Source: Basidiobolus meristosporus CBS 931.73
Lineage: Eukaryota; Basidiobolomycota; Basidiobolomycetes; Basidiobolales; Basidiobolaceae
DNA length: 39,867 nt
Direction of reading: 5' to 3'
Assembly: GCA_002104905.1 (NCBI GenBank)
Contig: MCFE01000747.1
Span: forward strand, 1-39,867
Positions 21,998-33,603 of this stretch are shown piece after piece. Each line of letters starts with the position of its first letter. The stretch's first letter is position 1. The notes below the pieces were generated by a model that saw nothing but the letters and a program-made list of their open reading frames with translations, searched no databases and had not been told where the DNA came from. A program made the position numbers and the translations under genes.

Positions 21998-23433
21998 GCA
22001 CTTGAATACTATATTACTTTTCCCTATCCTTGTAACATCCTTACCAGTTAATTTCTTTTCCCCTATGTAATTATACCATTACTGAGATCCTTTTAACCAC
22101 TACTCGTCGCTTCTATACTACCACATCATGAATGTGTAAGTTTTCCATGCATTCTTGGCCCGATTTCTGACGATCGTGCCAAACCGTAAGATCTTAACCA
22201 GCTTGTAATAAACAAGGCAACGTAAATCTCTGGAATGGTTGCTCACCTGAATCCCAAGAAGTACGCCAAGTGGGTGATCACATCGATGGCTGCCATTACC
22301 AATAGCCATAGACGTTGTTAGTATTGGTAACCATCGACCTCACGAAGCCTTGTGCTTGATTCGATTCCGTGCGAAGGCAGTTCCGGAAACTCTTGGATTC
22401 AGGTTGACCTCCAAGAGATGTGTTGGGGAATTGGTAATCCAGGCAACTTTTAAGCCGGGCCAACCCAAATAGATGCAAGTCATTCTGCGGTGAATCAACT
22501 CTCTTGTCTCGTCCCATGGATCCTTATCAACTCCCTGCTCGATACGGGTGGGTGGTTTAGGTTGTGGGGCCGGTTCGGAATGGGACGATATCTATATTTT
22601 TAGGCTATGAGCTTGAATATGGAATTCCCATTTGAATCTGGTGAGGATGCTCGCATTTGGTTGCCTGTGCCCCAAAACCGGATATCTCTTACATAATACA
22701 CTGCCTTCATTCAGCTGGCGTGCGGATTTAGGGTAGGGGCTCGTTTTTGGGCGGCGAGTCGCTAGCAGTGAGTCACCTGGTGCATTGACTGGTGTAAAAC
22801 ACTGTTGAGGGGGGGGGGTGACCAATTAGCAAATGGGGGCGCGGAGGTTGTATGATACCGAAGTGTATGGGTGAATCAATCAGAGTAGGTTCAGCGCTTA
22901 GATTGGCTTGCGCAGATTGCTTGTACAGGAGGAGAATGCTACACTTGAGGACATTTGAGTACTATCGACGGAGTTTCAGATGCTTGGTCCGAGCCTTCTC
23001 GGCTTACTTCATTGTACACGATCCCTGGACACACCGGCTGGAACTTAATCTGGGCCTACGTCAATGGGTTTCGTATCAATGATATGTCAGGGTTTTATAT
23101 TAATTAATCTGCCATCGGACGCTGGCAAAATGCATAGTTGAGGTGTCGTTGGTCACGGGTATATACATCAATGAGCCGTTTGATGATTGGAGAATGGGCC
23201 TGAGGCCACCGGGGGGCAAGCCATGCACGCCGTCATGGAACTTCCTACCGACAAAGCCTCGGCTGAAGCCATTGTCGTGATGATTCCCAGAGAGAAAGGA
23301 GTTGGTGATATGATAAATGGTTTATGGTTTGTTCTCTTTATTGTTGGCCCGTGTCCAGTGAAATATAATACAAATGCCATAACTTCAATTCAGTCGTGTC
23401 TATCTAGGTGGTCGGGATTGGATGGTGGCCCCT
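21998..23433. other. Convergent intergenic region, no supportable gene
   Basis: 1.4 kb between the convergent arrestin and WC-2 genes, so it holds both 3' ends. It has a ten-base G run near 22809. Short frames on both strands have no recognisable domains. Confidence 0.5.
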
Positions 23434-24607
23434 TTAGAATTCATCCTTATAGGTCGGTTTGCCGGGCATGGGGTGATGCAGCGTACTTTCCCTGCGACTC
23501 TTTTTGGACCATCGTAGACCGCAGGCGTTGCATAACCTAGGGAGGGTAGGTGATTGGGGTGAGTATTCTGGTGATTCCGTAGATCATTCCACATCAATAA
23601 AACATGCAGTTACGTTTTGGCTCCGGAGGGTCCCTTCCGCCATTCCGGCGAATTCGTGGTACCGCACTCGGCACAAACGCGGTGGGTGAGGTCGACCGCT
23701 TTGTGTTTCCGCTGTAGATGTAGGTTAGCAACATGGCTGTGGGACGGGTCGTCGGGCTAGATACCTTTTTGGCTGGAATGTCTGGCAGCTGGCTGGATGA
23801 ATCATCGCTAATGATGGAATGGTTGTCGAATGCTTGGGTTGGTGTTTTAATACTCGGCTGCTCCATTCCGCCCCGCAGACCAAGGGTACCATGATAATCC
23901 TCAGGCAGGTCCTCTTGATCGTACCTGCTGGCGTCCGGTTCGAATGGATCGTCGTCCTGAACGGACCCATCGGCCTCATCCAGTTCAGATCTCAGCTGCT
24001 GCACGCTTCGATAAAGCGCCTCATTCTCCAGCCTCAGTTGGAGAAATGTGTCCAGCACCGAAGTGGTGTGTAATGGATATAACCGGGCTAGGTTGAAGAA
24101 GCACTTTGGTGTGGTGGCGGTGGTGGGTCCGCCTTGGGGGTATGGATGTCCTACTACCTCGAAGATGATGTATGTTGAGTCTTTCCGTCTGAACCGGTAA
24201 AAAAATCGAAAACTTCCTTTGTCTACTGACTCTTTGAGATAGCCTACGAAGAGGTCGATATCATCCACATGCAGAAACTCCACCATGCTCTTCCCCACCA
24301 ACTCGGACGCCGGGTATCCAGTCAATTCCAGGCTCGAAGGCGAGCAATACATCAGGGTGCCTGAACTGGTTAGTACGTAATAGAGATCGGGGAGTTGCCC
24401 AATCACCCGGTGAGACCAATTTTTTCGCTTGGTGAACTCCACTCGATGCTCACCGCTTATGGTACGATCGAGTGGGCGCTTATTAGGGGTCATGTTTGCT
24501 TTAGGCACTGAAATATCAAATGTTCGGGTCCAAGGGATATATGGGTTGGGCTCCGGCTTATTTGATGACTGCCATGAAATACACATCCACAGGGTGCTGC
24601 GAGCCAT
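23434..24607 (-). CDS. wc-2: White collar 2 homologue (PAS + GATA zinc finger)
   Basis: Three minus-strand exons, 24607-23765, 23711-23614 and 23536-23434, give 347 residues. Introns: 53 nt (GTATCT...CTACAG, branch GCTAAC, phase 0) and 77 nt (GTAACT...CCCTAG, phase 2). VEFTKRKNWSHRVIGQLPDL leads into a PAS fold (about 66-180: SPSSLELTGY, ASELVGKSM, FRFFYRFRRKD). A predicted coiled coil follows (about 184-212), then an acidic linker. The GATA finger splits across exons 2 and 3: C294-X2-C297-X18-C316-X2-C319, with TNSPEWRKGP and LCNACGLRW. The 18-residue loop is the class found in WC-1 and WC-2. In known fungi WC-2 pairs with the flavin-binding WC-1 as a light-activated transcription factor and circadian component. 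There is no LOV flavin Cys motif, as expected for WC-2. The start is uncertain: the ATG at 24493 (residue 39) or an upstream exon are alternatives. Confidence 0.9.
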
Positions 24608-25139
24608 TAAATATCCTCCAAGTCTCGGAGATGGCAGTGGAATGATCTCAGTGGACCCCCGCTGTTATTGGTCCAGGGTGACATCATAACGACGTTGCTC
24701 GAGTATGGAGATGTCAAATTGTCGAGGTGCTGATGCACTGCTCGAATCATGAGACCTCCTTCAATCCATATCGACGCTGTGGATCCAGATCCAGAGGATA
24801 TGGAGCAGCCAGGCGATTAGGTAATTGGGCGCTAGGTGAACACACCCGTACCCAATGCTGAACCTGCCATGATGCTGCTAGCCCGTAATGGACATGCGTG
24901 CAGCTCACCCCTCCGAGTGCCTAGGCGGCCCACTATCATGCCACCTGAAAGGGCGATCTTTTGATGAGCAGCTGTATATGACGTTCAAAAGCTGTGTATA
25001 GGGGAAATACCGGATCTGTGTCTGGATTGCCTTTAGAAACATTAGCGCTTGATGTCAGGGTAAGCGTCATCCAACCAATGTAGCGGTATCAACGACTTAA
25101 TTCGTGTATTCCCATCCCATCAATTTAGCGTGATGTGGA

Positions 25140-25147
25140 TGACGTCA
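25140..25147. promoter_or_regulatory. CRE-like site TGACGTCA
   Basis: A perfect CREB/ATF palindrome about 530 nt upstream of the WC-2 start, with a half site (TTACGTCA) near 25194-25201. It is the canonical bZIP element; its function here is inferred only. Confidence 0.4.
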
Positions 25148-25350
25148 TAGGCCCTCCATAAGAATGGCTTCTACGCTATATAGCAACAGTCCCATTACGT
25201 CACCTCAGGTGTAGACTATGGAGGTTGGCCGGGTGGTAGTAGGTGCTCAGTCCATCCGTGTCCGACTAAAGTCAACCCGACCACCTGGAAACCAGTGTAT
25301 GGCCGAATTCGAACATGGCGCCCCTATAGCTGAATTGGTTCCATGGGTTT

Positions 25351-25398
25351 GTTGATGTCGATGTTGACGTCGGCATCGGCGTTGACATTGACATCGAT
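25351..25398. repeat. Degenerate hexamer repeat (RTYGRY)8
   Basis: Eight consecutive 6-base units fit the consensus RTYGRY (for example GTTGAC, GTCGAT, ATCGGC). The repeat lies outside any recognised gene. Confidence 0.6.
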
Positions 25399-26723
25399 AT
25401 TATTCTTGGATATTGCATAGAATCCCGGGGAATTCCTATCCCTCATGACTACTTTGGTTAGTGTGTTGTTGAGGGCGATTCATCGGTGACGATGCAAACC
25501 AAGTTCCATCCCAAATCTGATACGTATGTCATTACGCATGGAGAATTTCTCCCGAGGTGAATCACATCCCTGCCACGCTTGTGAAATACCCGATCCCCAA
25601 GTGGGGTTGGATCGCCAAGGAAACCATGTTGATCATCTTCGTCTACCGCAGTGGGCCAGAAGTCTGGTCCTCAGTATCGAAGCTTTCCTAAGCCTTTGAA
25701 GGGTATTTTTGGCCTGACTGAGTGGATATTCGAGGGGCTTAAAGAGGCGTGAGGATCCACCCCCCCAAGATGGCTATATCCTAATGCTCCACACAACAAA
25801 CACACAAGGCCCAGGCTTGTTTGAGCGGTTTGAGGAGTTCTGCGGGATGAGTGTATTGCAATCCCATTGATAGCTTCATAAAACAAGTAACCCGCTTAAC
25901 GACATGGATATCCTCGGATGTCGATCCAATCATGTTTCGCACTCCCTCTCAACTGGCTATATATTCCTATTTCGAATGCCCCTCCCCTATCACTCTTCAA
26001 CACGGTAATTACCGTGAGCAACCATGCATCTGACAAGGAATCCATCCTAGAGAAGAATCTGGTCGCTGCCGATGGAAGCCCGGACTTAGAAGGCCCACTA
26101 ATGCTGATCGAGGCGGCATCAATCCAACGAGAGTGCTCCGCCTTGCCGATACAACCGCCTGCATCTCGTAGTTAACTCCCCTGGTCACAGTGCTTATGTT
26201 TGATGTAGCTTTCTTGAACCGTCGCGCTGCCATCAGTTTCAGGAGGCTTCAGCAGAGACGGCCAATCGATACGCACGTGCTAGTGCATCCAATCATCCTC
26301 ATCCTATACTCTGTTCCCCCAGTAGTGGGCACTGGTGGGCCAGCATGTAGAGACTGTACTCGAGTCCCAATCGCAATAAACTCGGGAAGTTGGAATCCCA
26401 ATCCCGATACCAGAATCAGGCTTGATTTCCCAAGGCATTTTGGCGGTACTTTAGGACTGTGGCATCTGAGCACATCAAGCAACAGACAGTCTATGGAGTG
26501 GATGGAGCTGAAGCATGAGGTACTAAGTTTTTAGCTTTGTGGCCTATGGGACCTGTATATGATTGCATCTGGTACATTTGTCATCTCAGAGAGTCAATGA
26601 ATTTCCTACAAACTTAATTCCAAGCTGATAGATACCAATTTCACAATGACTCATGTGCAGATCCCTATACATGAGTGATTAAGTATTAGGGAGACATTCC
26701 AATACACTCATAGAAAATGTAAG

Positions 26724-26860
26724 CGTTTTGGAGATATGGGAGATTATGGGGAGTATAGGTAGACTACATGGTTCTCACTGGATGACATATTGAATGTCAA
26801 GGTGATGCTTGTACATTCACATAGTCTCTGTATATGAGCATGCTAAATATAATAGAGAAG
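26724..26860 (-). repeat. Decayed antisense LTR fragment
   Basis: The order TTTTGGAGATAT, GTAGACTACATGGTTCTCAC, GACATATTGAATGT, TACATTCACATAGTCT matches the 3' half of the copia LTR read on the opposite strand. It is strongly diverged and ends just before the LTR of element A. Confidence 0.5.
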
Positions 26861-26871
26861 GTACCGGATGA

Positions 26872-27215
26872 TGTTAGAGTTTGGGAAATATTGGAAGTGA
26901 TTGGAAGAGCAAGTAGATTACGTGTTCTCACCTAATGATTTATTGAATGCAAAAGTAGTGTTTATACTTTTACATGGTCATGGCAGAACAAGCATGTATA
27001 GTATGCTTAGGAAGGTCCCTAAAGCATGTGTGCAATGTTTGAGGCTGCTTGGTCAACTTATCTAATCTTCATGTTCTGGGTACCTGATATTTTGGGGAAA
27101 ATATTCTAAGTAAATCCCAACAAGGAACTTGGTCAGTATTCTCTAAGATTTGTAGGTTATAATCCAAGTGACTACATTAGGAGAGTATTTAGGCAAAATC
27201 ACAAGTTTTAAAACA
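26872..27215 (-). repeat. 3' LTR of element A
   Basis: 344-bp family LTR with noticeably more substitutions than the LTRs of elements 1 and B. It is next to a degraded polypurine tract (CCCCTACTCAGC on the plus strand). Confidence 0.85.
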
Positions 27216-29269
27216 CCCCTACTCAGCTGAATGTTCATTCTGACCAGTCCTAACTTTGACCTAATGTTTTCAATTTGTCTCCAGTAAATGGTTTGGTAAG
27301 TATGTCTGCAGTTATTTAATCCGTAGGACAGTAAGCTAAGTTAACTGAGTTGCTCTCTATAGCTTCTTGTGTGAGATGATGCTTAACATATTTGTGCTTA
27401 GTTTTAGCATGAAAAGTTGGATTTCTACCTAATTGTTCAGATCCTTGATTATCTTGAAATAGAGTAATTGGTGTTTTTTTGACAATAGCTTGAGTGTTCA
27501 AAAAGCTTCCTTAACCACATTGCTTCTCTTGTAGGTTCACAGGCTGCCATATACTCTGCCTCTGTGGTAGAAAGTGCCACAGTTGGTTACTTTCTTGAAT
27601 TTCATGAAACTACTCCTTTACAGCAACAAGAGCTGTACCCTGTGATGAATCTCCTGTCTTCCAAGTTTGGTCCTCAACCAGCATCAGAGTATCCCCCAAG
27701 ATTGTGCTCTGAATCCTCATAGGTGTACCTTTAGCAATATCAGCAGTTCTTTTTAGGTATCTAAAAATCTGCTCAACTACTGCAATATGATCAGATCCAC
27801 AGTTATGATTATACTGGCTGATAACACCCACTGAATATGGGATATCTGGACATGTTCCAAGCATGATATACAGCAGACTGATGACCATAGATTAATAAGG
27901 AAAGTCAGGGCTTTCTGATGGCATCAAGCTCTCTTGATTTGGTTGAGTTCTGACCAAGTAAAGGTATGTCTCCATTGGGATTGCTGTTGGTTGACAGCCT
28001 TCCATTTGTTACTTCTTTAGTGTATCTTGAATATACTTGAATTTGCTTAGGGTAATAGTCTGGGTACTACTGTCTATGGAGAACCTATCTCTAAGCAGTA
28101 ACCAAGTTCTTCCAGATTGGGCATCTTGAACTTCTTACATAGGCTGCCTTTAGTCTCTTCCAATGTTTCTAGGTTATTGGTGTCTATAATAAGATTGTCT
28201 GCATATAGAGTCAATCCAGTTCTATTTGCTTTATATGGTCTATACAAGATACTATAGTCAGCAGTACTCCTTTGAAAGCTTAAAGATTGCCAATAAGAAT
28301 CTATCTTACAATTCCAGGCTCTTGGTGATTGTTTGAGACCATTTAGTGATTTTCTAAGCTTACAGACCAAATGGGGGTTATCCTAGTAAACAAACCCATT
28401 AGACTGGTCCATGTATACATCCTCATTAAGTTCCCCATTCAAAAATGCAGCCTTTACATTCATTTGATCTATAAATACTTATATTTAGCAGCAATAGTCA
28501 ATGTTAATCTGATGCAATTAAACTTGGCTACCAGCACAAAGTTCACAGTATAGTCAAGTGTTTTTGTTTGAGTATCCTTTGGCCACAAGTCTGGCTTTGT
28601 ATTCTTCCATTGTACCATTAGTCTTGTATTTCATCTTGAAGATCCATCTGCTTCCAATTGACTTTCAATTGATTGGTATTTGAAAAGTCCCAAGTTTGAT
28701 TTTCCATCAGGGCCCAATAGTCTGCAGTTATTGCTGATCTGTATAATTTTGTATGAGGGTTATTCAGGGCAGCCTTTACAGACTGGGGCTCATCAATATG
28801 GACAGAATGGGCATAGGCTTAGTTTGTACCCTCATAAATATAGTAATTTGGGCTATTTATGGTCTGGTTGGATCCCCCAACTTGTGATATTGGAATGCTC
28901 ACCTATGGAATATTCCAGGGCACTGGTTCAGGCTAAGCCACAATAATAGAGTCCTCTGTAGTGAAAACTTACATTGTTTTGCTCTGATTCAATCCTGATT
29001 ATGAGTAGACTTGCGATCAGGTTTTGAGAACTCCCAATGCCTTTTGTGTAAAAATACTGAATTTTCATCAAGCAACAAGTCCCTGGACTTGATCAACATC
29101 ATTGCTTTGGTATTGTAGAGTCTCTATGCTTTACTATCATTGCAGTAGCCCAAAAATATGCATTCTATACTTTTTGGCTCAAATTTTGCCTGATTTCTGG
29201 GCTGTTTCTTGGCCTTATGCTGTACACCCAAATATTTTTAGATGCTCTGCACTTGGTCTATGTCCATAC
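27216..29269 (-). pseudogene. pol remnant of element A (RNase H to integrase end)
   Basis: Short conserved pieces occur in the correct order on the minus strand: RNase H, the [16 protein letters not shown]-like stretch, the RT N-terminal region, and the integrase C-terminal domain next to 29269. Frames are interrupted throughout. More diverged from element 1 than element B is. Confidence 0.8.
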
Positions 29270-29618
29270 TGTTGTAAGAGTCTTGGAGATATTGGAAGTG
29301 ATTGGGAGGACAAGTAGATTATGTGGTTTTCACTTAATGATCTATTGAATGTAAAAGTAGTATTTATACTTTTACATGGTCTTGGCATAGTAAGCACATA
29401 GAATAGGCTGAGAAAGGTACCAAGAACATGTGTGCAAAGTTTGGGGCTGTTTGGACAACTTTGAGAATTTTCATGTTATGGGTACCTGGTATTTTGGTGA
29501 AAATATTCTAAGTAAATCCCAACAAGGAATTTGGTCAGTACTCTCTAGGATATGAAGGTAATGATCTAAGTGACTAAGCTAGGTGAGTATTTAGGTGGAA
29601 ATACAAATTTCTACAACA
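29270..29618 (-). repeat. 3' LTR of element B
   Basis: 349 bp. Retains the TATA-in-hairpin motif (about 29347-29375) and abuts the reversed polypurine tract CTCCCACTCAGC. Confidence 0.92.
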
Positions 29619-32600
29619 CTCCCACTCAGCTAAATGCTCATACTGACTAGTCCTAATTTTGACCTAAGATATTCAAACTTGTCACTAGCTAATGGTTTAG
29701 TAAATATGTCTGCAATCATTTCATCTGTAGGACAGTAAACTAGGCTAACTAAGTTATTCTCTATAGCTTCACATATGAAATGATGCCTAATATCTATGTG
29801 CTAGGTTCTAGCATGAAAAGTTGGATTTCTACCTAATTATATACATCCTTGATTATCTTGAAATAAAGAAATAAGTGTTTATTGACATAGGCCTAAATGT
29901 GTAAAAAGCTTTCTTAACCACATTGCTTCTTTTGTAGCCTCACAGGCTGCCATATACTCTGCCTCTGTGGTGGAAAGTGCTATGGTTGGTTGCTTTCTTG
30001 AGTTCCATGAAATTGCTCCTTTGCAGTAAAGAAAGGTGTATCCTGTGGTAGATCTTCTGTCTTCCAAATTTTGTCCCCAATCACCATCAGAGTATCCCAC
30101 AAGATCCTGTCCTGAATCCATATAAGTGTATCTTAAGCAGATATCAGCAGTTTCTTTTACGTATCTAAAAATCCACTTAGCTGCTGCAATATGATCAGAT
30201 CCATAGTTCTGATTATGTTGGCTGACAACTCCCACTGAATATGAGATATCTGGACGTGTTCCAAGCATGATATACATCAGACTGCCAACCATAGATTGAT
30301 AAGGAAAGTCAGGGCTTTCTGATGGCATCAAGCTCTCTTGAGTTGATGGAGTTTTGACCAAGTTAAGGTTTGTCTCCATTGGGGTAGCTGCTGGTTTACA
30401 GTCTTCCATTTTGTACTTCTTTAGTATATCTTGAATATATTTGAATTGGCTTAGGGTAATAGTCTGGGTACTTCTATCTATGGAGAACTTAATCCATAAG
30501 TAGTAACTAAGTTCTCCTAGATCAGACATCTTGAACTCCTTAGATAGGCTGGATTTAGTCTCTTCCAATGTTTCTAGGTAATTGGCGGCTATAATAAGAT
30601 CATCCACATATAGAGCTAATAGAACTGGACTTGCTCTATCTGGCTTATACTATATACTATAGTCAGCATTAATCCTTTTGAAACTAAAAGATTCCAAATA
30701 AGAATCTATCTTGCAATTCCAGGCTCTTGGTGATTGCTTGAGACCATATAGTGACTTTTTAAGCTTGCAGACCAAATGGGGGTTATCCTAGTCAGCAATC
30801 CCATCAGGCTGGTTCATATACATGTTCTCAGCAAGTCCTCCATTCAAAAATGCAGTCTTTACATCCATTTGGTGAATAAAAAACTTATATTTGGCTGCAA
30901 TAGCCAATATTAATCTGGTGGAATTAAACTTGGCTACTGGTACAAAGGTCTAAGTATAGTCAAGTCCTTTTGTTTGAGAGTATCCTTTGACTATAAGTCT
31001 TGCTTTGTATCTTTCAATTGTACCATCAGCCTTGTATTTTGTCTTGAAGACCCATCTGCATCCAATTGATTTTGGTTGATTGGTAATTTGACTAAGTCCC
31101 AAGTTTGATTTTGCATCAGGGCCTGATATTCCTCAGTCATTACAGGTCTCAAAAACTTTGTCTGAGGGCTATTTAGGGCCTCTTTTGCAGTCTGTGGCTC
31201 ACCAATATGGACTGAATAGGCATAGGCTAAGTTTGTACCCTAATTGATATAGTAATTTGGGCTATTTCTTGTCCAATTGGATCTCCGGGCATTTGATACT
31301 GGAATGATCACTTCTGGGATATTCCTGAGCACTGATTCTGGCTGAACCATGGTTGTAGAGTCCTCTGGAGTAAAAGACTTTCATTGTTCTGCTCTGATTC
31401 AATCCTGACAATTGGTGGATTTGAGATCAGATTTTTGTCTTCATCTGATGTCATTTTTTGTGAAGATTATGAATTTTCATCAAACAGCACATCCCTGGAC
31501 TTGATGAGCTTTTTTGCTTTGGTATTGTAGAGTCTGTATGCTTTACTCTCATTGCAGTAGCCCAAAAATATGCATTTTACACTTTTTGGCTCAGATTTTG
31601 ACTGATTTCTGGGCAGTTTCTTGGCATATGCTGTACACCCAAATATTCTTAGATGTTCTGCACTTGGTCTACATCCATACCATGCTTCAAATGGAGCAGA
31701 ATCAGGAAGTATTCTGTTATAGCTCCTATTTTTAAGATATATAGCAGTGGCAACTGATTCCACCCAATAATCATAGGATAATTTTTGATCATGGATCATA
31801 GATCTTGCCATATCAATTATTGATCTGTTAGCATATTCTGCTACTCCATTTTGCTGTGGGGAGTATGGTACAGTAGTCTCTTGCTTTATACCATGAATTT
31901 TGCAGAAGTTGATGAAAAGTTTTGATGTATATTCTCCACCATTGTCAGAGCATATTTTCTTGATTTTTTCACCGGTTTCTCTCTCCACCATGGCTTTAAA
32001 CTCCCTGAGCTTAGACAGAGCTTTTTTCCTTCTCTCCATGAAGTAGACCCATGTGTATCTTGTATAATCATCAATAAAGGTGATTAAATACTTCATCCCA
32101 TCTAAGGATGAATTTTGCATAGGTCCACACAGATCTGAGTGAATTAGATCTATTTTTTTCTTAGATTTGATTAACCCAGAGCTCTTGAACAGTTGTCTGG
32201 CTTGTTTCCCATATATGCAGGCTTTGCAGTGCTCCAGATCAGCTGGGGGATCAATTTTTACTCCAGAAATTTGCTGATCTTTGACCATTTTGTGCAAATA
32301 ATCAAAATTGATGTGCCCAAATCTCCTGTGCCAAAGCATTGGTGTTTCTTCACTTAAGTTACTGTTATTGGCTTCTAAATATGCTGAAGTATAAGTTAAC
32401 TTGTATAGGTTTTGATATCTGATACCCAAAGCAATATGGGCACCATTTTGATCAGTATTCTTGCATCCATAATTGTCAAAGCTGAAACTGAGTCCTTCTG
32501 CAGTGGCCTTGCTTACAGATATTAGGTTGTTGGCTATTTCTGGTACATAGAGTACTTCTTTAAAGGTCAGTGCATGGCTTACTTCACTGCTTCTTAGGTT

Positions 32601-33603
32601 TACTTGGATAGTTCCTTCTCCCACTGCATCAAGTGTTCTATTGTCACCTATGAAAACCCTCTTAATTGGAATTTCTTGATATTGGGTAAAAAGTTCTTTT
32701 TTGTGTGTAAAGTGTTGAGATGCTCTAGAGTCAATATACCACGTCTGAGAATCTTTGTTTGTGGTCATATTCAGTGCAGATATGAATAGTCTATCTTCAG
32801 TTATTGCAGCATTTCCACATTCAGGCTTTTTCTGCTGACTATATTTTTTTTTGAAGCACCAGTCTGATGTGTGTCCTTTCCTTTTGCAATAGTTGCAAAA
32901 CAGGTTGCTGTTGCCTTTGTAGGGTCTTGGGTACCTCCTTTGTTGGTTATCACCACTTATTAATGCATTTTCTTCTTCCTTCTTATTGGTGCTTGATTTT
33001 CTTAATTCTCCATCCAGGAGCCTTCCATATACATAATTTAAGGTCAAGTCCTCAGTTCTGAGCTCTAGGGCTGATACAAGGCCCTGAAACCTGTCTGTCA
33101 GGCTATTCAGGATGGTAACTATCACATCCACATCAGTAGTTAGTACACCCACAGATTCCATTTCATCTACTAGCAAGGTAATTCTGTTAATTAGATTTTT
33201 CATTTCTTCTCCTGGCAGCATCTTTGTAGTAAAGAATTTTTGTCTCAGATACATTTTCTTGGCAGCTGAACATGACTGCTAGGTGTCTTCTAAAGCCTTC
33301 CAGGCATTCTTTGCTGTTTTTGCTCTTGAGCATTGAATCAGCAATATGTCCTTAACATTAAGGCAAATGCAGTTAAAGGCACTTTGTTCTTTCTTTGGGT
33401 ACTTTAAGGCTTCCTCTCCCATAAATCTAGGAGGGCATTCTTCTCCCAGGACAATATCCCAAAGACCTTGTTCTTGTAGCAGCATCTTAATCTTCACCTT
33501 TCACACTTGGTAGTTAGATCCATCCAACTTTTCAGCAGAGGGAAAAATTATAGTAATAGCAGTAGTAGACATTGCAGAGAGTGACAGCTTGGGGCCCATA
33601 ACC
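29619..33603 (-). pseudogene. gag-pol of element B, several nonsense mutations
   Basis: Read on the minus strand from the primer-binding site (33603-33592, GGTTATGGGCCC), gag starts at the ATG within it. Stops visible against element 1: TGG to TGA after SNYQV (about 33503); TAC to TAG after ALEDT (about 33280); AAA to TAA after FDENS (about 31467); TAC to TAG in RT before YVDD (about 30652); AAA to TAA after GLCQ (about 29879). The zinc knuckle and integrase D,D,E are conserved, but the protease motif is DSRAS instead of DSGAS. The longest clean stretch is 33254-31467 (595 codons, gag end to integrase). Clearly non-functional. Confidence 0.9.
33592..33603 (-). other. Primer-binding site of element B
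   Basis: GGTTATGGGCCC on the minus strand, abutting the LTR. It is one base different from element 1 (GAG to GGG) and has the same form as that of Drosophila copia. Confidence 0.75.

Larger units (their letters stand above)
24608..26700. other. Intergenic region upstream of WC-2
   Basis: 2.1 kb between WC-2 and the TE stack. No gene is supported; short frames at 25918-26175 and 26190-26534 lack recognisable domains. Contains a CRE-like site and a hexamer repeat. Confidence 0.45.
26872..29269 (-). mobile_element. Copia element A, 3' part (LTR, RNase H, RT, integrase end)
   Basis: A minus-strand copia element split by element B. Its 3' LTR (26872-27215, 344 bp) starts TGTTAGAG and ends TTTTAAAACA on the plus strand. 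Degraded RNase H (QDNQG and QLGRNPTFHA matches, about 27330-27460), RT ([18 protein letters not shown], about 28300) and the integrase C-terminal region follow toward 29269. Many stops and frameshifts show that it is dead. The sequence stops at GTCCATAC and resumes at 34520. Confidence 0.85.

Noticed and set aside
23187-23540. 117-codon plus-strand frame
   Set aside because: Its 3' end overlaps the last WC-2 exon on the opposite strand, and the rest has no recognisable domain.
25918-26534. Two short plus-strand frames upstream of the TE stack
   Set aside because: No domain, and no convincing splice joining them into a longer protein.
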